DNA of 64,000 nucleotides from Aspidiotus rigidus (taxonomy: Eukaryota; Arthropoda; Insecta; Hemiptera; Diaspididae): positions 6,859,501-6,923,500 of the forward strand of contig JAVHKY010000054.1 in NCBI GenBank assembly GCA_035079385.1. The letters are read 5' to 3'. Position 1 is the stretch's first letter. Every line of letters starts with the position of its first letter. Shown here piece after piece: positions 22,007-34,600 of this stretch. Under the pieces are notes generated by a model that ran no database searches, was not told the DNA's origin, and saw only the letters and a list, made by a program, of their open reading frames with translations. A program made the translations under genes and the position numbers.

Positions 22007-25000
22007 TTAATAACAATCTTTTTGATTTATTTCACTTCCGTCAATGGTGATACTTGAGAAACACTTCATGATCTCGCTCAAATCGATTTCACTTTTTTTC
22101 GTTGGCCATTCTATCGTATAATCTGATTCCTTGCCAATATACTTAGAAATGAATAGTGTTGCATTCAAAAAATTCGACTCGATCAAATTACTACTCGGTA
22201 ATTCATTTATAAGACGTCTATACGAAATTTCCAGAGTCTCATTTATTGGTTCATTGTTCTCAATCGTGGTTAAGTCGATCGATTTTAAAATCTTCAAAGC
22301 CTCCGAAGCTATTTCGAATACTTTTTCATCGTATTCGTCTTCGATTCCATTGATTATTGCCTAAAAGAAAAGAAATTCATGTTTTAAAACTATGAAGGAG
22401 AATCAATAGAATTTATCATACAATGATCATCACCTGACAACAACCAGAAAAAAATAATTTCTCAATGTATTCAGATACATTTTGACTCCTCCGGATAGTT
22501 TGATCATTCTTTGATAGATCCACCAAGTTCTTCCAAAACAACATTCCTTTTCTCCGAACTTCAGAATGGAGATCATTCGTGGATGCTTTGTAAATAGTTT
22601 TATAAACTGTCATGAGTAACGGATCACTGCGACACACAAATAATGTCAGAACGATAGAAGATAATAAAGATTCAAACGTATCACCCAGCTAACAAATAGC
22701 ATCGTTGACTCACGGAATTCGGAATGAGTGCCATGCCTCTATGATAAACTCGATCATATTTTCTCGTACGTTATCTTCGGTTTCGTCATGGAATCTTCGT
22801 TCGATGTCCTGAAAAATCAGGATGTCAATTTTGAGTGAAATTGAGTAGGATATTATTGAGAAAGCAGACACTCACGCATAATAATTCATTATAATCGAAG
22901 TACGTTTCCAAAGGACTTTCGTTTCTGAATGGAAGGGTAGCTGTCAGAACAACGTATGCGGTAGCTCGGACAAAGCTCTCTTCATCCTCTAATTTGATCA
23001 GCAATGACTTACAAATTTCTTCATTTAGTAGACTAGATTTTTTACCTAGGGAAGAGAGTCTTTCTTAAATGAATCGAAGTTGAATATTTCACCCCATATT
23101 CTGAATAAATAACCGCTTGTTCGAACCTTTGAGAGTTTCATTCAGTACTTCTAGAGCACTATCTCGAATCTCCCAACTCAAATCATTCATTCCTTGAATG
23201 ATGCTACCTGTCAACAAATTGATGGTCTCGTTCGAAGTTATTTCAATTTTTTGTAATACCAGGTGGCATAATTTGAACGCCGATAATCGAAGCACCTGAA
23301 AAAATTGATCACATAATTTGGAATTAATCCATCTACTTTTTAGATTAAAACTTTAACCATAGATAATTACGAACCATAGGATATTGCAAATCTGGTTGAG
23401 AGACACGTAGTACAGTTTTTATAAGATCCGAGATAACTTCATCTTCTTTTAATGATCCTCCCTCTTTCATAATGAGAGTTGACAATGCGTAAATAACATT
23501 CAATAACAAGTTATTAATTTCTTCAGACGATCTATTAGCATTATTTGAAGTCAATTTCAATATAAGTCCGTAAAAGCGCATGAAATAAGATCGAGTGCTC
23601 TAAAAACATAAAATACTCACAACTTTGAATAGAAATTAAAACGTACATTAGTTTGAAATCAAAATATTTACCTACATACTTCATCCACTGAATCTCTCTC
23701 GTTATGAGCATTCTTCAATATATTCAAAGCGACAGCTGAAATTTTATTTTGCGAAGATAACTGTACAAGATATAATCGAAGAAAATTATCGAAGGTCTCA
23801 GACTCCGCCGGAATCAGTGAATCAAGCTCCTTCGTCAATTCTTGAGATACGATGTTCAGTTTCGTCAAATATTCACCAATAGTTTTCATCTATACATTAG
23901 AATTATGTATTATGATGAAATGGAAACCGTCCTCTCAGGGTTTGTACTCACCTTTAGATAAGCAGCACAACAACGTAATTTTGACTGGTCCTTCTCGTAT
24001 ACGAATTCCAAGCTGAATATTTCAGACATATAATGATGAAATTTCTTATTTTCATTCAACAGCTCGTAGGCGACCGCTAGAAATCGTCGAAATACTTCAT
24101 CTTCATTTTTGACGTTCTCGGTATTGGAAAGAAAAACGCGCGAGAGAATATAAGTCTTTAAAGAATAATTAATAATAATATTATCTTTTGAAAGTACGAG
24201 TAAATGTCGTACATAAGATTCAAGAGATGTGCACTGTTTTGAAATAAGTCGAAGAGAATTCTCATTCAAATGAAATAAATACTTTGAAAAAATTAGTTGT
24301 AGAATTCGGAGAGAACGAAAAATGACACCATCACTGAGTGGGTACTGCTTTTCGATGGCATTTTTAATACAGTGAACGCACGTATTTATTACTTCAACGA
24401 ATAAAGTGAGCTCATTCGGTAGTTCAGCTCCAATGAGATTCTCGATATACTCTGTGCATGAATTTTGAATGAAAAAATTAAATTTATTGCTCTTACAATA
24501 GAACGAAAGTAAGGGTTTCCACAAATCTGTCGACAAAATCAAGGATATAAAATGTAAAAATAAAGGGGAAACAGTAACATTAATTTCAAAATTTATGACT
24601 CACTATATTTCCTAATAAGTTGTAACCCCATAGTCGTTCTTGAGAGAGAGCAATGTAATCTAAAGAAAGCTATGACTGCGTCATTGCTGGATGTAATTTC
24701 GTCAATATTTGTCACACACGTCGATACGATCACTTTATGCAGGGGAATGAAAAGCTGAGAGAACAGAATATGAAACTGCGAATCCTGATCTAAATTCACG
24801 CAATTCAAAGACTCTTCTATAATGAATATCGTGACCAAACAAGAGCCCTTGTTTAGTTTGTTCGATTCATGTAGTCGAAGTACTTTCGCAAGCCAGTTTC
24901 TCAAAAATTTCCTTAGTGTATCTTCACGAACAGCCGATTCTGAAACAACATGAGTTGTTGTGATAGTAGAATGAAATTCCAAAAATATCCTGCGACTCAA

Positions 25001-25127
25001 AAGACTTACTGGTCCACGAAGTTATGAATTCTCGGAGCACAGAAACACTGGCGTTATTTACGATTAGGTCTTCGTCTACCACCTTGTCAAAAATGATTTC
25101 AGTATCCGAGGAGTTCTTCGTAGCCAT
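22007..25127 (-). CDS. BRAT1: BRAT1-like HEAT-repeat protein (BRCA1-associated ATM activator 1)
   Basis: About ten exons, read as 25010-25127, 24604-24939, 23952-24526, 23672-23889, 23375-23597, 23093-23295, about 22876-23050, 22714-22808, 22434-22626 and 22007-22360, giving roughly 780-800 residues. Much of the chain is helical repeat. Recognition rests on LSWEIRDSALEVLNETLKG, which fits the WEVRDSALEFL segment of human BRAT1, the position of LKSIDLTTIE near the end, and above all the last three residues DCY, identical to the C-terminus of BRAT1. In human BRAT1 that tail enters the Integrator endonuclease INTS11. Boundaries of exons 5 and 7 are uncertain (two nearby AGs each). The N-terminal half is too diverged to align by eye. 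Confidence 0.75.
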
Positions 25128-26572
25128 AGCAGGTACCTATTGTAATAAGGATAATTAGAGAGAATAGAAATAATGCAACATCCCGATTGTTGACATACAC
25201 TTCCAGGAAGGAAATCTCGAAAACTTTGGCTCATCGAGTGAGTACCACTTTACCGGGTGAGTATTTTCAATTGTTTTACTGATAACAGAGAAATATGATG
25301 GCGGGGTGAATCTATTATAGCATGTGAGTTGCACGTGGCATTTCAAACATGTCGAAGAAAAATCAGAAACTTAGTTAGGCTTCTGCAAGTGGTGTGATTA
25401 TTTTTACGAAGTTACCCATAACGGAAGTGATATCGCGCAAAACAGTGCGTATCCACATAAGACGTTAATGAACAGACGTAAATTAATTAAAAGTGCTTTT
25501 TACAACGATTACCGGAGGCTCGTGTTGCAAACTTACATTGCATTGCGTGAAACTTGCTCTCCTCACTCCAAAATGGCGGCGAGGGGTGTCCCTACATGAG
25601 CAAGGAGTTTTCCGCTTCTTTCCTTTGGGAGTGAGAAATTTTGTGATTTCCCTCCATTCTACAGCCGTGGGTCCCAAAAAAGGGCTATGATCGACCTGAC
25701 AACGATTTGATATTAGTTACCCTCGGAGTGGGTCTCATCTGGGCTTTATATTGTAATATTTGTCTCATTCTTACTATTCAGGTACTATTATGGCATTTCT
25801 GGGATGCTCACGCCGATGTTTAGGCCTATAGGCTTTCTCACTACAAATATAATAAGTAAATTTTTCTAAATGATTAGGTTTCAATTGCAAAAATATGACG
25901 AATAAGTTCATGATTAATCGCAATTAGTCTTGCTGGCACCAATCGTTTTCACATTGGACTCAGTTCTAATGATCAACAGAAATAGAACAACCAGTTCCAA
26001 AACCCAAAGGAAGTAAAAATTTCCAAATCTAACAAAAATCATGAAGAAATATCGAGGAATTTCTACAGTTCAAATTATTCTTCAGGATACATTGACTCGT
26101 GTTCTTGATAATGCAACGGTTCAAGTTCATGGATAGCTATGGAGAAGAAATTTAGCTTTATGAGTGAGCAACAATGATTCCTGAAGTAACGTAATGCGGA
26201 AGAATTTGTTTTGGAGATAAATGACAGCATTGTTCATTCGCTCGTTTTTTGCTGTATGGAATTTCATTATATATTCACAAAATATGTCATCCAACGGGTT
26301 GCATTTAATTATTTGGACAGATTGACGCTAAAATTTCTAATTATTACACTCGGTTAAAAAATGATGTATATTTCTCAAAATCTTTCTTCACTACTGCAAA
26401 AAGCGCAGAATCAAGAAAGCAAAAACGAATTAAGAACATCACAGATACATTAATGTACAAGAAAATAATATTCGAACGTACATCACATCACGATCCTATA
26501 CACGCACAAGAACGAACGATCTGAAGCACGACTGGAAATATGAAATCCTCGGCCTGGATATCTAAATTATAC
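25128..26572. other. Intergenic between BRAT1 and THG1L
   Basis: A CG-richer patch lies at about 25490-25700. The remainder is AT-rich. No exon with splice support was seen and no repeat stands out. Confidence 0.4.
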
Positions 26573-27514
26573 TCAAACTTTCGTTCTTTCAGACGTATTT
26601 GGTAAACTCGAACACGTATCTACTTTGTAACTCGTCATTCCATCCGCATTATGAAACACTTGTAAGGACTTTAAACCCAGAATCTCAGAATTCTCTTTCC
26701 AAAAATTATCACCAATAATATCACAGTTGAATTGCAAAACATACTGGTGCATAGTATCGTCCTTTTTATCGAGAACTAATTTTCTCATCAAAGTGGTTCC
26801 CTTCCTGAACATCAAAGGTTCGTTGTTGTAATTAATCCCAAAATCTTTGAACAATATCTCATTCTTGTCCTTGCTAAAAGTTCCTTTCAGCATATTTTGA
26901 GCCTGAAAGGAAAAACATCAACGAATTACAACACTAAGATAGTACCAAAAGTTTCTTAAATCGTAAGTAACACTTACATCTTTTCGATTATATTTTCCCT
27001 TCTTCACCAAAGTCCAAAAAACAGTATTGTACAAATTGTTAATGTGCACGTCTGCTTGCCTCCAACATAAATAATCGCGTAAATTTATATCCGATGGATA
27101 TACAACAACTCGACTATCAAACCCAGGTGGTTGCAACAATCTAACATAACCGAAATAGTCTTGCCAATGGTATACGTAAGCTGTCGAAAATAAACTACCT
27201 ACGACAGTCGAGATGGTGTGACGACATCGATCGAACACTCTGGTATCTTTCTTAAATATGAAACTATACTCGTCGCTTTGACCAAACGCTAAGCATATGT
27301 CTTTTAATTCTTCCATAACTTTCGCTGCCGCACGGTTCATCAATTGTAAAGCTCGTATGTCGTTAGGCTTCTCGAATCCATGAATATCAGTGAAATTGGA
27401 AAAACCTTTACCGTCCAAGCGTACAATAATCCAAGCATTCGGAAGACATTTTTCACTTTTTTTGAACTCTTTAATGTGTTTGAACGACTCCTTGGTGGTT
27501 AAGCCGGTAAACAT
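26573..27514 (-). CDS. THG1L: tRNA-His guanylyltransferase
   Basis: Adds the G(-1) residue to tRNA-His by 3'-5' polymerisation. Two exons, 26978-27514 and 26573-26902, join in phase to 288 residues (human 298). Signatures: IIVRLDGKGFSNF with the first metal Asp, GFEKPNDIRALQLMNRAA, the palm motif AFGQSDEYSFIFKK with the Asp/Glu metal ligands, YPPG-type loop seen here as QPPGFDSRVVVYPS, and YLCWRQADVHINNLYNT. The tail keeps GINYNNEPLMFRKG and CDIIGDNFW. The N-terminus is short, with only about 28 residues before the catalytic core and no clear mitochondrial presequence. Confidence 0.95.
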
Positions 27515-28147
27515 ATTACTCCTGAAGGAAGATCGATGTTACAAGTTTTGTCAAACCAAGCAGATCTAATGTACGGAAATATTGGATACTTACTGGGAAG
27601 AAATAAATTTGAAAAAATTTGAAAATCTCATCAGATGGAAAAAATCCTCAATGGATATCAGAAAATAATAATGTCAAAACTCAATCACGCTGTTGAAAAC
27701 AATAATAATATTTTTCTGATTACGATGTAAGTAGTCAATGCTTGATAGCTTGAAGTACTGAAGTATGCGACTCTAGCGATTTCGGACATGCGGCAGGATC
27801 TATAATTATCTACCGAAGTCTGCATTGCTGCTGCTGCATTGCAGGCTCTACTCGTGTTGATGTTTTGGTTAGGTTTGACGTTGACCAAGGTTAGTTCTGA
27901 AGTGATAAGGTGTGTCAACAAACTTCGAACGTGCCGTGCCGGTTTGCACAGGATTGGATCGAAATGACTTTGTTATGGATAGAATAACTCGAATAAAAAG
28001 GTTTTTGGTTATAGAATCAGGATAAATTATTTAAGGAAACGATCGTGTACGAAAAGGCGGGTAAGTGAACAGAACAGAAATCCGAGAAAGTGAAATATTA
28101 TTATTCAGTTTATTCTCTAGTATGCGAACTGCATAAAAGTACGTCTG

Positions 28148-29980
28148 ATGTTTAGATGCTTATCGTTGGAAATTTCTTCATTTATTCCAGAATCAATGGC
28201 TCATAAAGCGGTCAACATCGGTAAATTTTATTCCAGACTAGAGAATTTCTGGAACACCGATAAGCATACCGACGTAACTATTATTTGTGAAAATAAGCAT
28301 TTCAAGTGCCATCGACTAGTTTTAGCGGCTGCGAGCAAATATTTCGATGCCATGTTCACCAAAGGTCGTTTTCGTGAAAGTATTTCGAAGAATATCTCTT
28401 TACCAGAAATGAGTGCTGAAGCTTTTGAACAAGTTTTGCAATTTATGTACACTGGTGATGCGCAAATTGATTCTAAGAACGTACTTTCTGTACTTCAAGC
28501 TAGTGAATTTTTAGAATTACCCGGTATCGAGGATTTATGCGTGCACTTTCTCGAAGTTCATGGACCAACTGTTCAAGATACTTTGACTATTTTTATGTTC
28601 GCTTGCGCAACAGCAAAAGGATCTCTAATCGATCTACTCAGTCTTCACGTTGCGAATTATTTTGAAGTATTTTCGAGAATCGATACTTTTCTCGAAATAC
28701 CTTTTAACGACTTGAGAAAGATTCTCTCTCGTTTTACATGGTCATCAATGAGGAACGAAGAGGCGTTACTCACCGCTATCACTCGGTGGATTCAACATAA
28801 ACGTAAAGAAAGGTTGCAACATATCCAGGAATTTGTCCAAATGATTCGTTTCGAGAATATTTCTTCCACGTACATCCAATACATGTTTACCAAATTCTTG
28901 CTAGATGCTCACTATACTGTACTCACACCAAACCTCAAACCGATAGGTTATAGCGCAGACTCGGTATTGCAAGTGAGTGCGACCTCGCAGACAGAGACTT
29001 CGTTGCATGTATTTGTTAAACACCGGAGAGAAAAGAATGTGAAAGTGTACTCCATTAACAGCGCCCAGGTTTGTTCCATTTTCGAAGCTCCTAATCTTTT
29101 GAAAGCCCCTGATGAATGGGTCCGCAATGTCGCGTTGGATAATCTTTATTTATATAGATTACATTATCTATTTGCAAACCAACCGCAGAACAAGGAAAAT
29201 TTTTCCTTTGAGCAATCATTTTATGCATACACTTCAGTCAATACCGCATTAGGGTTGAGGTTAAAAACCCCTCCTGTAAACTTTTATACTAATTCCGTTG
29301 GTTTATGTGCTCTGAAGAATAATATTTACGCGTATTATCCTTGTAACGAGAATAATGTGAATCTTCCAAACACGTCCAATTTTTTAAACCAAGAGATCAC
29401 CCGTGGCATTTGTGCTTACAACTGCGAAGTAGATGACTGGTTTCCAGTGCCGAAGATGAAAAGACATTTAGAAAGAGCATCTATAACCTCTCTGAATAAT
29501 ATATTATACCTTATTGGAGGCGAGTCTGTGAGTCCTGACTTACTCGAAACGCGATATGCTCAAATATACGATTGTCGAGAAGGAATATGGCAGGAATTAC
29601 CAAGACCTCATTTCAACCATATAGATGGTCCTTGTTGTCCCATGGACGGAAAAGTTTATGTTTTTAGTGGGCTTAATGGAGACAAATTTGAAAGGTTTGA
29701 TCCTGTAGCTGGACGATGGGAGATAATGAAAGGACGTCCGCGTCCTCTTCAAAAAAATACTTGCGGTGAACGAATGGTACCATATTTAGATCAATTATTT
29801 GTGATGGGAGGTTTTGCATTAAGCGTTGACAATGGAAAGTGGCGCTGTTCAGTAGATCTACCTTTAGACCTAGATATATTCAATGTAAAATCTTGTACAT
29901 GGAAGAATTCCTTGGTTTTGACTGAAACTAGTACCTCTGGCACTGGTGTGATTATGGATGTTGTTGTTTTCAAATCTTGA
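28148..29980 (+). CDS. BTB-BACK-Kelch protein (KLHL family)
   Basis: Likely substrate receptor for cullin-3 ubiquitin ligases. One uninterrupted frame of 610 codons. The true start may be the ATG at 28196 (MAHKAVNIGKF), since the upstream bases look like an intron end (tttattccag). BTB domain at residues about 35-140 (TDVTIICENKHFKCHRLVLA, SKYFDAMF, VLQFMYTGDAQI), then BACK (residues about 145-250, with ILSRFTWSSMRNEEALLTAI). The C-terminal half holds degenerate Kelch blades: YLIGGE...Y.ARE.W-like spacing near residue 455, VYVFSGLNGDKFERFDP and LFVMGGFAL. Kelch motifs are few and weak, so the exact family member cannot be named. The gene is intronless in its coding part. Confidence 0.82.
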   Translation: MFRCLSLEISSFIPESMAHKAVNIGKFYSRLENFWNTDKHTDVTIICENKHFKCHRLVLAAASKYFDAMFTKGRFRESISKNISLPEMSAEAFEQVLQFMYTGDAQIDSKNVLSVLQASEFLELPGIEDLCVHFLEVHGPTVQDTLTIFMFACATAKGSLIDLLSLHVANYFEVFSRIDTFLEIPFNDLRKILSRFTWSSMRNEEALLTAITRWIQHKRKERLQHIQEFVQMIRFENISSTYIQYMFTKFLLDAHYTVLTPNLKPIGYSADSVLQVSATSQTETSLHVFVKHRREKNVKVYSINSAQVCSIFEAPNLLKAPDEWVRNVALDNLYLYRLHYLFANQPQNKENFSFEQSFYAYTSVNTALGLRLKTPPVNFYTNSVGLCALKNNIYAYYPCNENNVNLPNTSNFLNQEITRGICAYNCEVDDWFPVPKMKRHLERASITSLNNILYLIGGESVSPDLLETRYAQIYDCREGIWQELPRPHFNHIDGPCCPMDGKVYVFSGLNGDKFERFDPVAGRWEIMKGRPRPLQKNTCGERMVPYLDQLFVMGGFALSVDNGKWRCSVDLPLDLDIFNVKSCTWKNSLVLTETSTSGTGVIMDVVVFKS

Positions 29981-30112
29981 TGAATTTCATATTTTTTATC
30001 ATTTCTTTTCTATATTTTAATTTTATCCTTAAGCTCTCGATATTTTTTCTTACTCTCGCTGAGTTCTGTTTTTTTTTGTGTCTATGACTTTTTTTAATAA
30101 AGGACTGGTGCC

Positions 30113-30211
30113 GTCAACTGGGGTAATATGGACCAGCCATAATTTTTTTGCAAGTGACGACTCGAGTGATTTCACGGTGAATGAGAGGTGGTCCATATTA
30201 CCTCAGTTGAC
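30113..30211. repeat. Short inverted repeat downstream of the Kelch gene
   Basis: Arms 30113-30135 and 30189-30211 are reverse complements with one mismatch (gtcaactggggtaatatgg against the complement of its partner). The loop is about 53 bp. It lies 130 bp after the Kelch stop codon, so it may be within the 3' untranslated region. Confidence 0.75.
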
Positions 30212-30312
30212 AATACTCTTTCAGTTAATATTATGTGCTGCAAAGGTATATGACTAAAAAACTCCGGCTTCCTTAATGAAGTTGAACGAGGAAGGCAGGA
30301 AACCTGTTCTAT

Positions 30313-30851
30313 GGGTCTACCAGAATGATGTTACCAGTTGAATGGGAGTTTGCGCTAAATTCACACTAGTACAAAAATGCGATACGTTGTATGTATATAA
30401 GCTTCAAATTTACAAAATTTGTATCTCAATTTTATCTCCAATTTGCGGTTTTACCCAACTTTCTACATTTTCTGAGCCTAGCTATGAACCAAATTGGCCA
30501 ATTTGCTAATATTCTCATGTTAAAAATTGTTGGAACTCTCATATTTTTCTTGATTTGGAAGTGAAATTTAACGCTGATTCCGAAAAAATACCTAAATAAT
30601 CCTACAAAGCTTAAGAGTGGATAAATTTCTTTTTTCGATAATCTCGGCAAATTTGTCAATTTTTGGCGTATTTTGGTCCTTAAGTCGGCTCGCTAAAGTC
30701 GTAGAATGGGTAGGGACGCAATTTGAAGATAGAATTGTGATACAAATTTTGTAGATTTAAAATATACATATGACGTTTAGACTTTTCACTTTTTATGCTA
30801 GAACATATTTAGTGCAAACTCCCACTTAACTTGTAAATCATTTTGGTCCAC
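30313..30851. repeat. Large foldback element (about 540 bp)
   Basis: Almost the whole stretch is an imperfect palindrome. The left arm, from gggtctaccagaatgatg through gggagtttgcgctaaat and acaaaatttgtatctcaat, is matched in reverse complement by the right arm ending at 30851. The arms are about 160-200 bp, with a short centre near 30580. There is no open frame that could be a transposase. Best read as a non-autonomous foldback or MITE-type element. Confidence 0.75.
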
Positions 30852-31170
30852 CGGTGTAGCCTGATGATGAAACTTTTTTTAAATCCTCCACCTGTTATAT
30901 ATTATGGTTTGAAAGTCGAAATTTTTTCAAGTCTCCCCTTCTATCATATTCATGTGAGGAGGGTTCTGGCAGAAGAGCGTCCGTCCCATAAGAATCACAA
31001 TGTGCGAACGCCCGCCTCATATATTATGACTCGAAAGTCAATATTTTTCCAAGTTCCCCCCACCCCTCTATCATATATCATGACTCGAGGACGCCACACG
31101 GCGAACGGCTAATTTGTTGAAATAACCCCTCATGAAAAAGGTTCCCTTAGAAAATTGGAAAAGGTCGGGA

Positions 31171-31486
31171 ATTCGGACCGGGCACACAAGAACTAAAACG
31201 AAATTTTTCGATTTCTTGAAATCTCTTGGAAAATTGACTCATCTGAAAGAAAAACGTATGCTCTTTCAACTTTGTTCTCTACACTTTTCTTCGGAATCGA
31301 CTATTTCTGGAGAAATTAAAGGAGAATCGATGTTTGCCATGTATTTTTGTGTACAATCACTGAATCACCGTTGGATTTTTCAGATTTTTGCACCACCGTT
31401 CGCTTATCAGTACTTTTCCAAGGCGCTACTTTTCAATGTATTTTATACATAGACACTAGCGCTCCTTCAATGTGCCCGGTCCGAAT
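31171..31486. mobile_element. MITE-like element with 16-bp terminal inverted repeats
   Basis: Perfect 16-bp inverted termini, attcggaccgggcaca at 31171-31186 and its reverse complement at 31471-31486, bound 316 bp of AT-rich, non-coding sequence. It sits just upstream of WDR59. Target duplications were not clear. Confidence 0.6.
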
Positions 31487-31690
31487 CAGAGTATTATCGG
31501 ATTCAAATTTCAAAGGTCGGGAACTTCGAACAAAAGAACGAAACTAGCCCATCCGTGTTCTTATCAATATTTTAAGAAAGAAATATTATATTTGAGCAGA
31601 ATTTTTTATTTTCCAATCGTTGTGGATTACATTCGAGAAATTAATGTGACACTCCAGAAATAATATATTTTGATTCAGTTGATTGCCAGA

Positions 31691-34600
31691 ATGAATCAAA
31701 AGAAACATTCAACGCACGCTATGCGTTGGAGTAGTGACTTCGTAGTCGCTGAATATCGTAATATTCAAGTAAATACCATTTTTATTTTTTACCCACCCAT
31801 CCGCAATTTTCTTCTATCAATTAATCTCTTTTTCTCGCAGGCCAAAGCTATTACTCTGGATTATACAAATACATTCCTATTCTTACCAACGTAAGTTGTT
31901 TCAAGCCATTCTCACGTGAACAAAGCTTTGTATTGTCATAACATTGCTGTTTATCATTTCAGAAAAATGCATTTTGCATTTAAGAATCTGAGCTCACCAA
32001 TTGACGAAATTGTGACGATACCTAGACATAGTAAAATTGAGCCCGGTCCTGCTGCCTGGAGTCCACATTCCCATAGTCGAGAGTTATGCGCGTTAGCTGT
32101 AAGTTTTGGGAACTACAAAGCTGAAAACATTATGAGACTTTGATAATCAAATTGTATTTCTCACGGTTTACTTATTGTTTAGTTACATACACGCGTTGAA
32201 TTGTTCACCTTGAAAAATTACTCTGAACTAAGTACAAATAATCTTCTTAAATCGCATACAAGGGTCGTTACCGGCCTCAATTGGCATCCTATGGATCCAA
32301 GCTTGATTGCTACTTGTTCTTTGGATACGTTCACCTATATCTGGGACATACGAGAACCTCAAAAACCTGCGATATCTTTGTCTTCATTTGGTAAGAAGAA
32401 CTAAATTATACGTTTGAAATAAGCTATTAATATTCGCACATGATCATAAGTACTTACTTAAATCGGTCATATTTTTTTCTGTGTATTATTCTTAGCTGCT
32501 GTGTCTCATGTGAAATGGAGTAAATTATCTCGCCACTTACTTGCTACCGTACATGGTGGTGATGTAAAGATATGGGATGAAAGAAAATATTCTTCTCCTG
32601 TTCAATACATATCCTCTAATTTAACCAGTGTTAGTTCAACGGTACGTTTACCCTTGTGTATTTTAAGATGAGGATTAGAAAGCATATTTCATACGAATGT
32701 GGTGGCAGGTTCATTGTCTTGATTGGTGTCACTTCAAAGAGAATCAAATTTGCACTGCTAGTCAGGATGGAACTGTGAAATTTTTTGATATCAATAATCC
32801 TAGAAAAACTGAATTGCTCATCAACGCAGATTCGCCAGTCTGGAGAGCTGGTTATACGGTAATCTTCAAACGTTTATTTGGTAGACTACGTATTACGTGT
32901 CATCGACAACAATTTCAATAAATTTATAGCCTTTTGGAAGAGGTTTATTGGTCGTCGTTATTCCCACCGCCCGCAGAACTGAAAATAATCTCCTCTTATG
33001 GAATCTAACCAATAATAATATACCTCTGCATACGTTCGTTGGTCATACTGAAATTGTTCTTGATTTCCAATGGCGTTATTTTCAGCAAGGTACAGTATGG
33101 GTTCCTTTTTTTAAAGTGTGAAACACTAAGAAGCGGTTCAATCTTCATTACTGATTGCGTTTACAGATGGTTCGGAGTACCAGCTTATAACGTGGTCAAA
33201 AGATCAAACATTACGAATTTGGGAAATAGATAAATATTTGCAAGAGGTACGTTGAGTTTGATATAATTATGTAACTGTTGAAGAAAAAAATGAATTATCC
33301 GACCGTAATATTTTGTTATCGAAAAATTCACAGCTTTGCGGCGAAGAAAAAACGGAGGAAGATTCAGATGTAGTTGACTGTGCTGTGTCATCTGTGACTG
33401 ACGAAATAGCATCAAGCCTTGAATCAGTGATCACCAGTAAGAAAAATATTCGACTTTATCATCGGTATATTAGAATTTAATATTCATCCTTCGACTTCAG
33501 CCAAGAAATTTGATATTCAACCATCTGATAGAGAAGTCATTAGTACCAGTAGTAGCAGTGCCAGTGAAACTAACGAGATACTACAACAATCCACGTCATT
33601 CGATAATAATGGTGAGATTATATCTTCCTCGAGTGATCTGAATAGCAAAAATGCGACGACTGGTATTGGGGCTTCTCCTGTTAATCTGCAGCAAGAGTTT
33701 TCTTTAAATATCAATATACCAAACGTCCAAATTATAAAGGTGACCCAGTACGACCTGAATTTTAGGTTTGATCAACCTGTCAAATTTGATTGTTAACTTG
33801 AACCCAATTACAGACTGATATTATTAGACGAGTATGTTGCGCCACGGCCAAGTGTAATGGTCAAATAATTTCGATTTATATCCACTTCCCACCCAGTTAT
33901 CCGCGAAATAAAGGTCCAATCTTTAAATTCGCGAGTGGTACCACTGCAACCAATGAAATGCGTTGTAAAATACTGGAGGTATTCCTCGAGTTTGTTTATT
34001 CAGAGATTCTATATTTCTTCAAATTCGCGATACTCATTTGGTTTACTTTGCAGGCCTTACGAGATACCGCTGATTTCAAAGTCAAGAGTAATGAGGCTTG
34101 TTTAGAGCCTTGTCTTCGAACACTGATCGTTACCTTGCAACAAGTAATTAACTGCAAGACTTATTCTAACTGTTCAACTAATATTCATTCGGCCTTGCTA
34201 AATATTTTGTTTCTTTCTTTTCAGTTGACGTCTAACGAAACGGAGAAATTAAATTTATTTGCCGGAGACGGACCGTTAACAGAGCGTATTTCTTCACTGG
34301 GATCCAATCAAGATGCTTATTTCTTACCTGCCAGAACTTGCGGGGCAAAATTTGGTTTTGTGGGTGCGGAAAAATTATTTTTATTTCGTTCATCAATTCT
34401 GAAAATATTATTTAAAATGGATGCGTTTTTTTATTCTTATTTCAGATAAATTGATTTGCTTTGCGAAACCATCTTCTCAATTTCAAGGGTCTGAAAAAAA
34501 TATCTTTGGATTAGTCAATTTGTCGAACCGACAGCAAGAAACTATAACGAGAATATGTTTTCAAAATCGGGTACTGAGCTCATTTTTGTTGAAAAAAAAA

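Noticed and set aside
25483..25690. Overlapping frames on both strands in a CG-richer patch
   Set aside because: Frames on opposite strands mirror each other and neither shows domain features; more likely composition.
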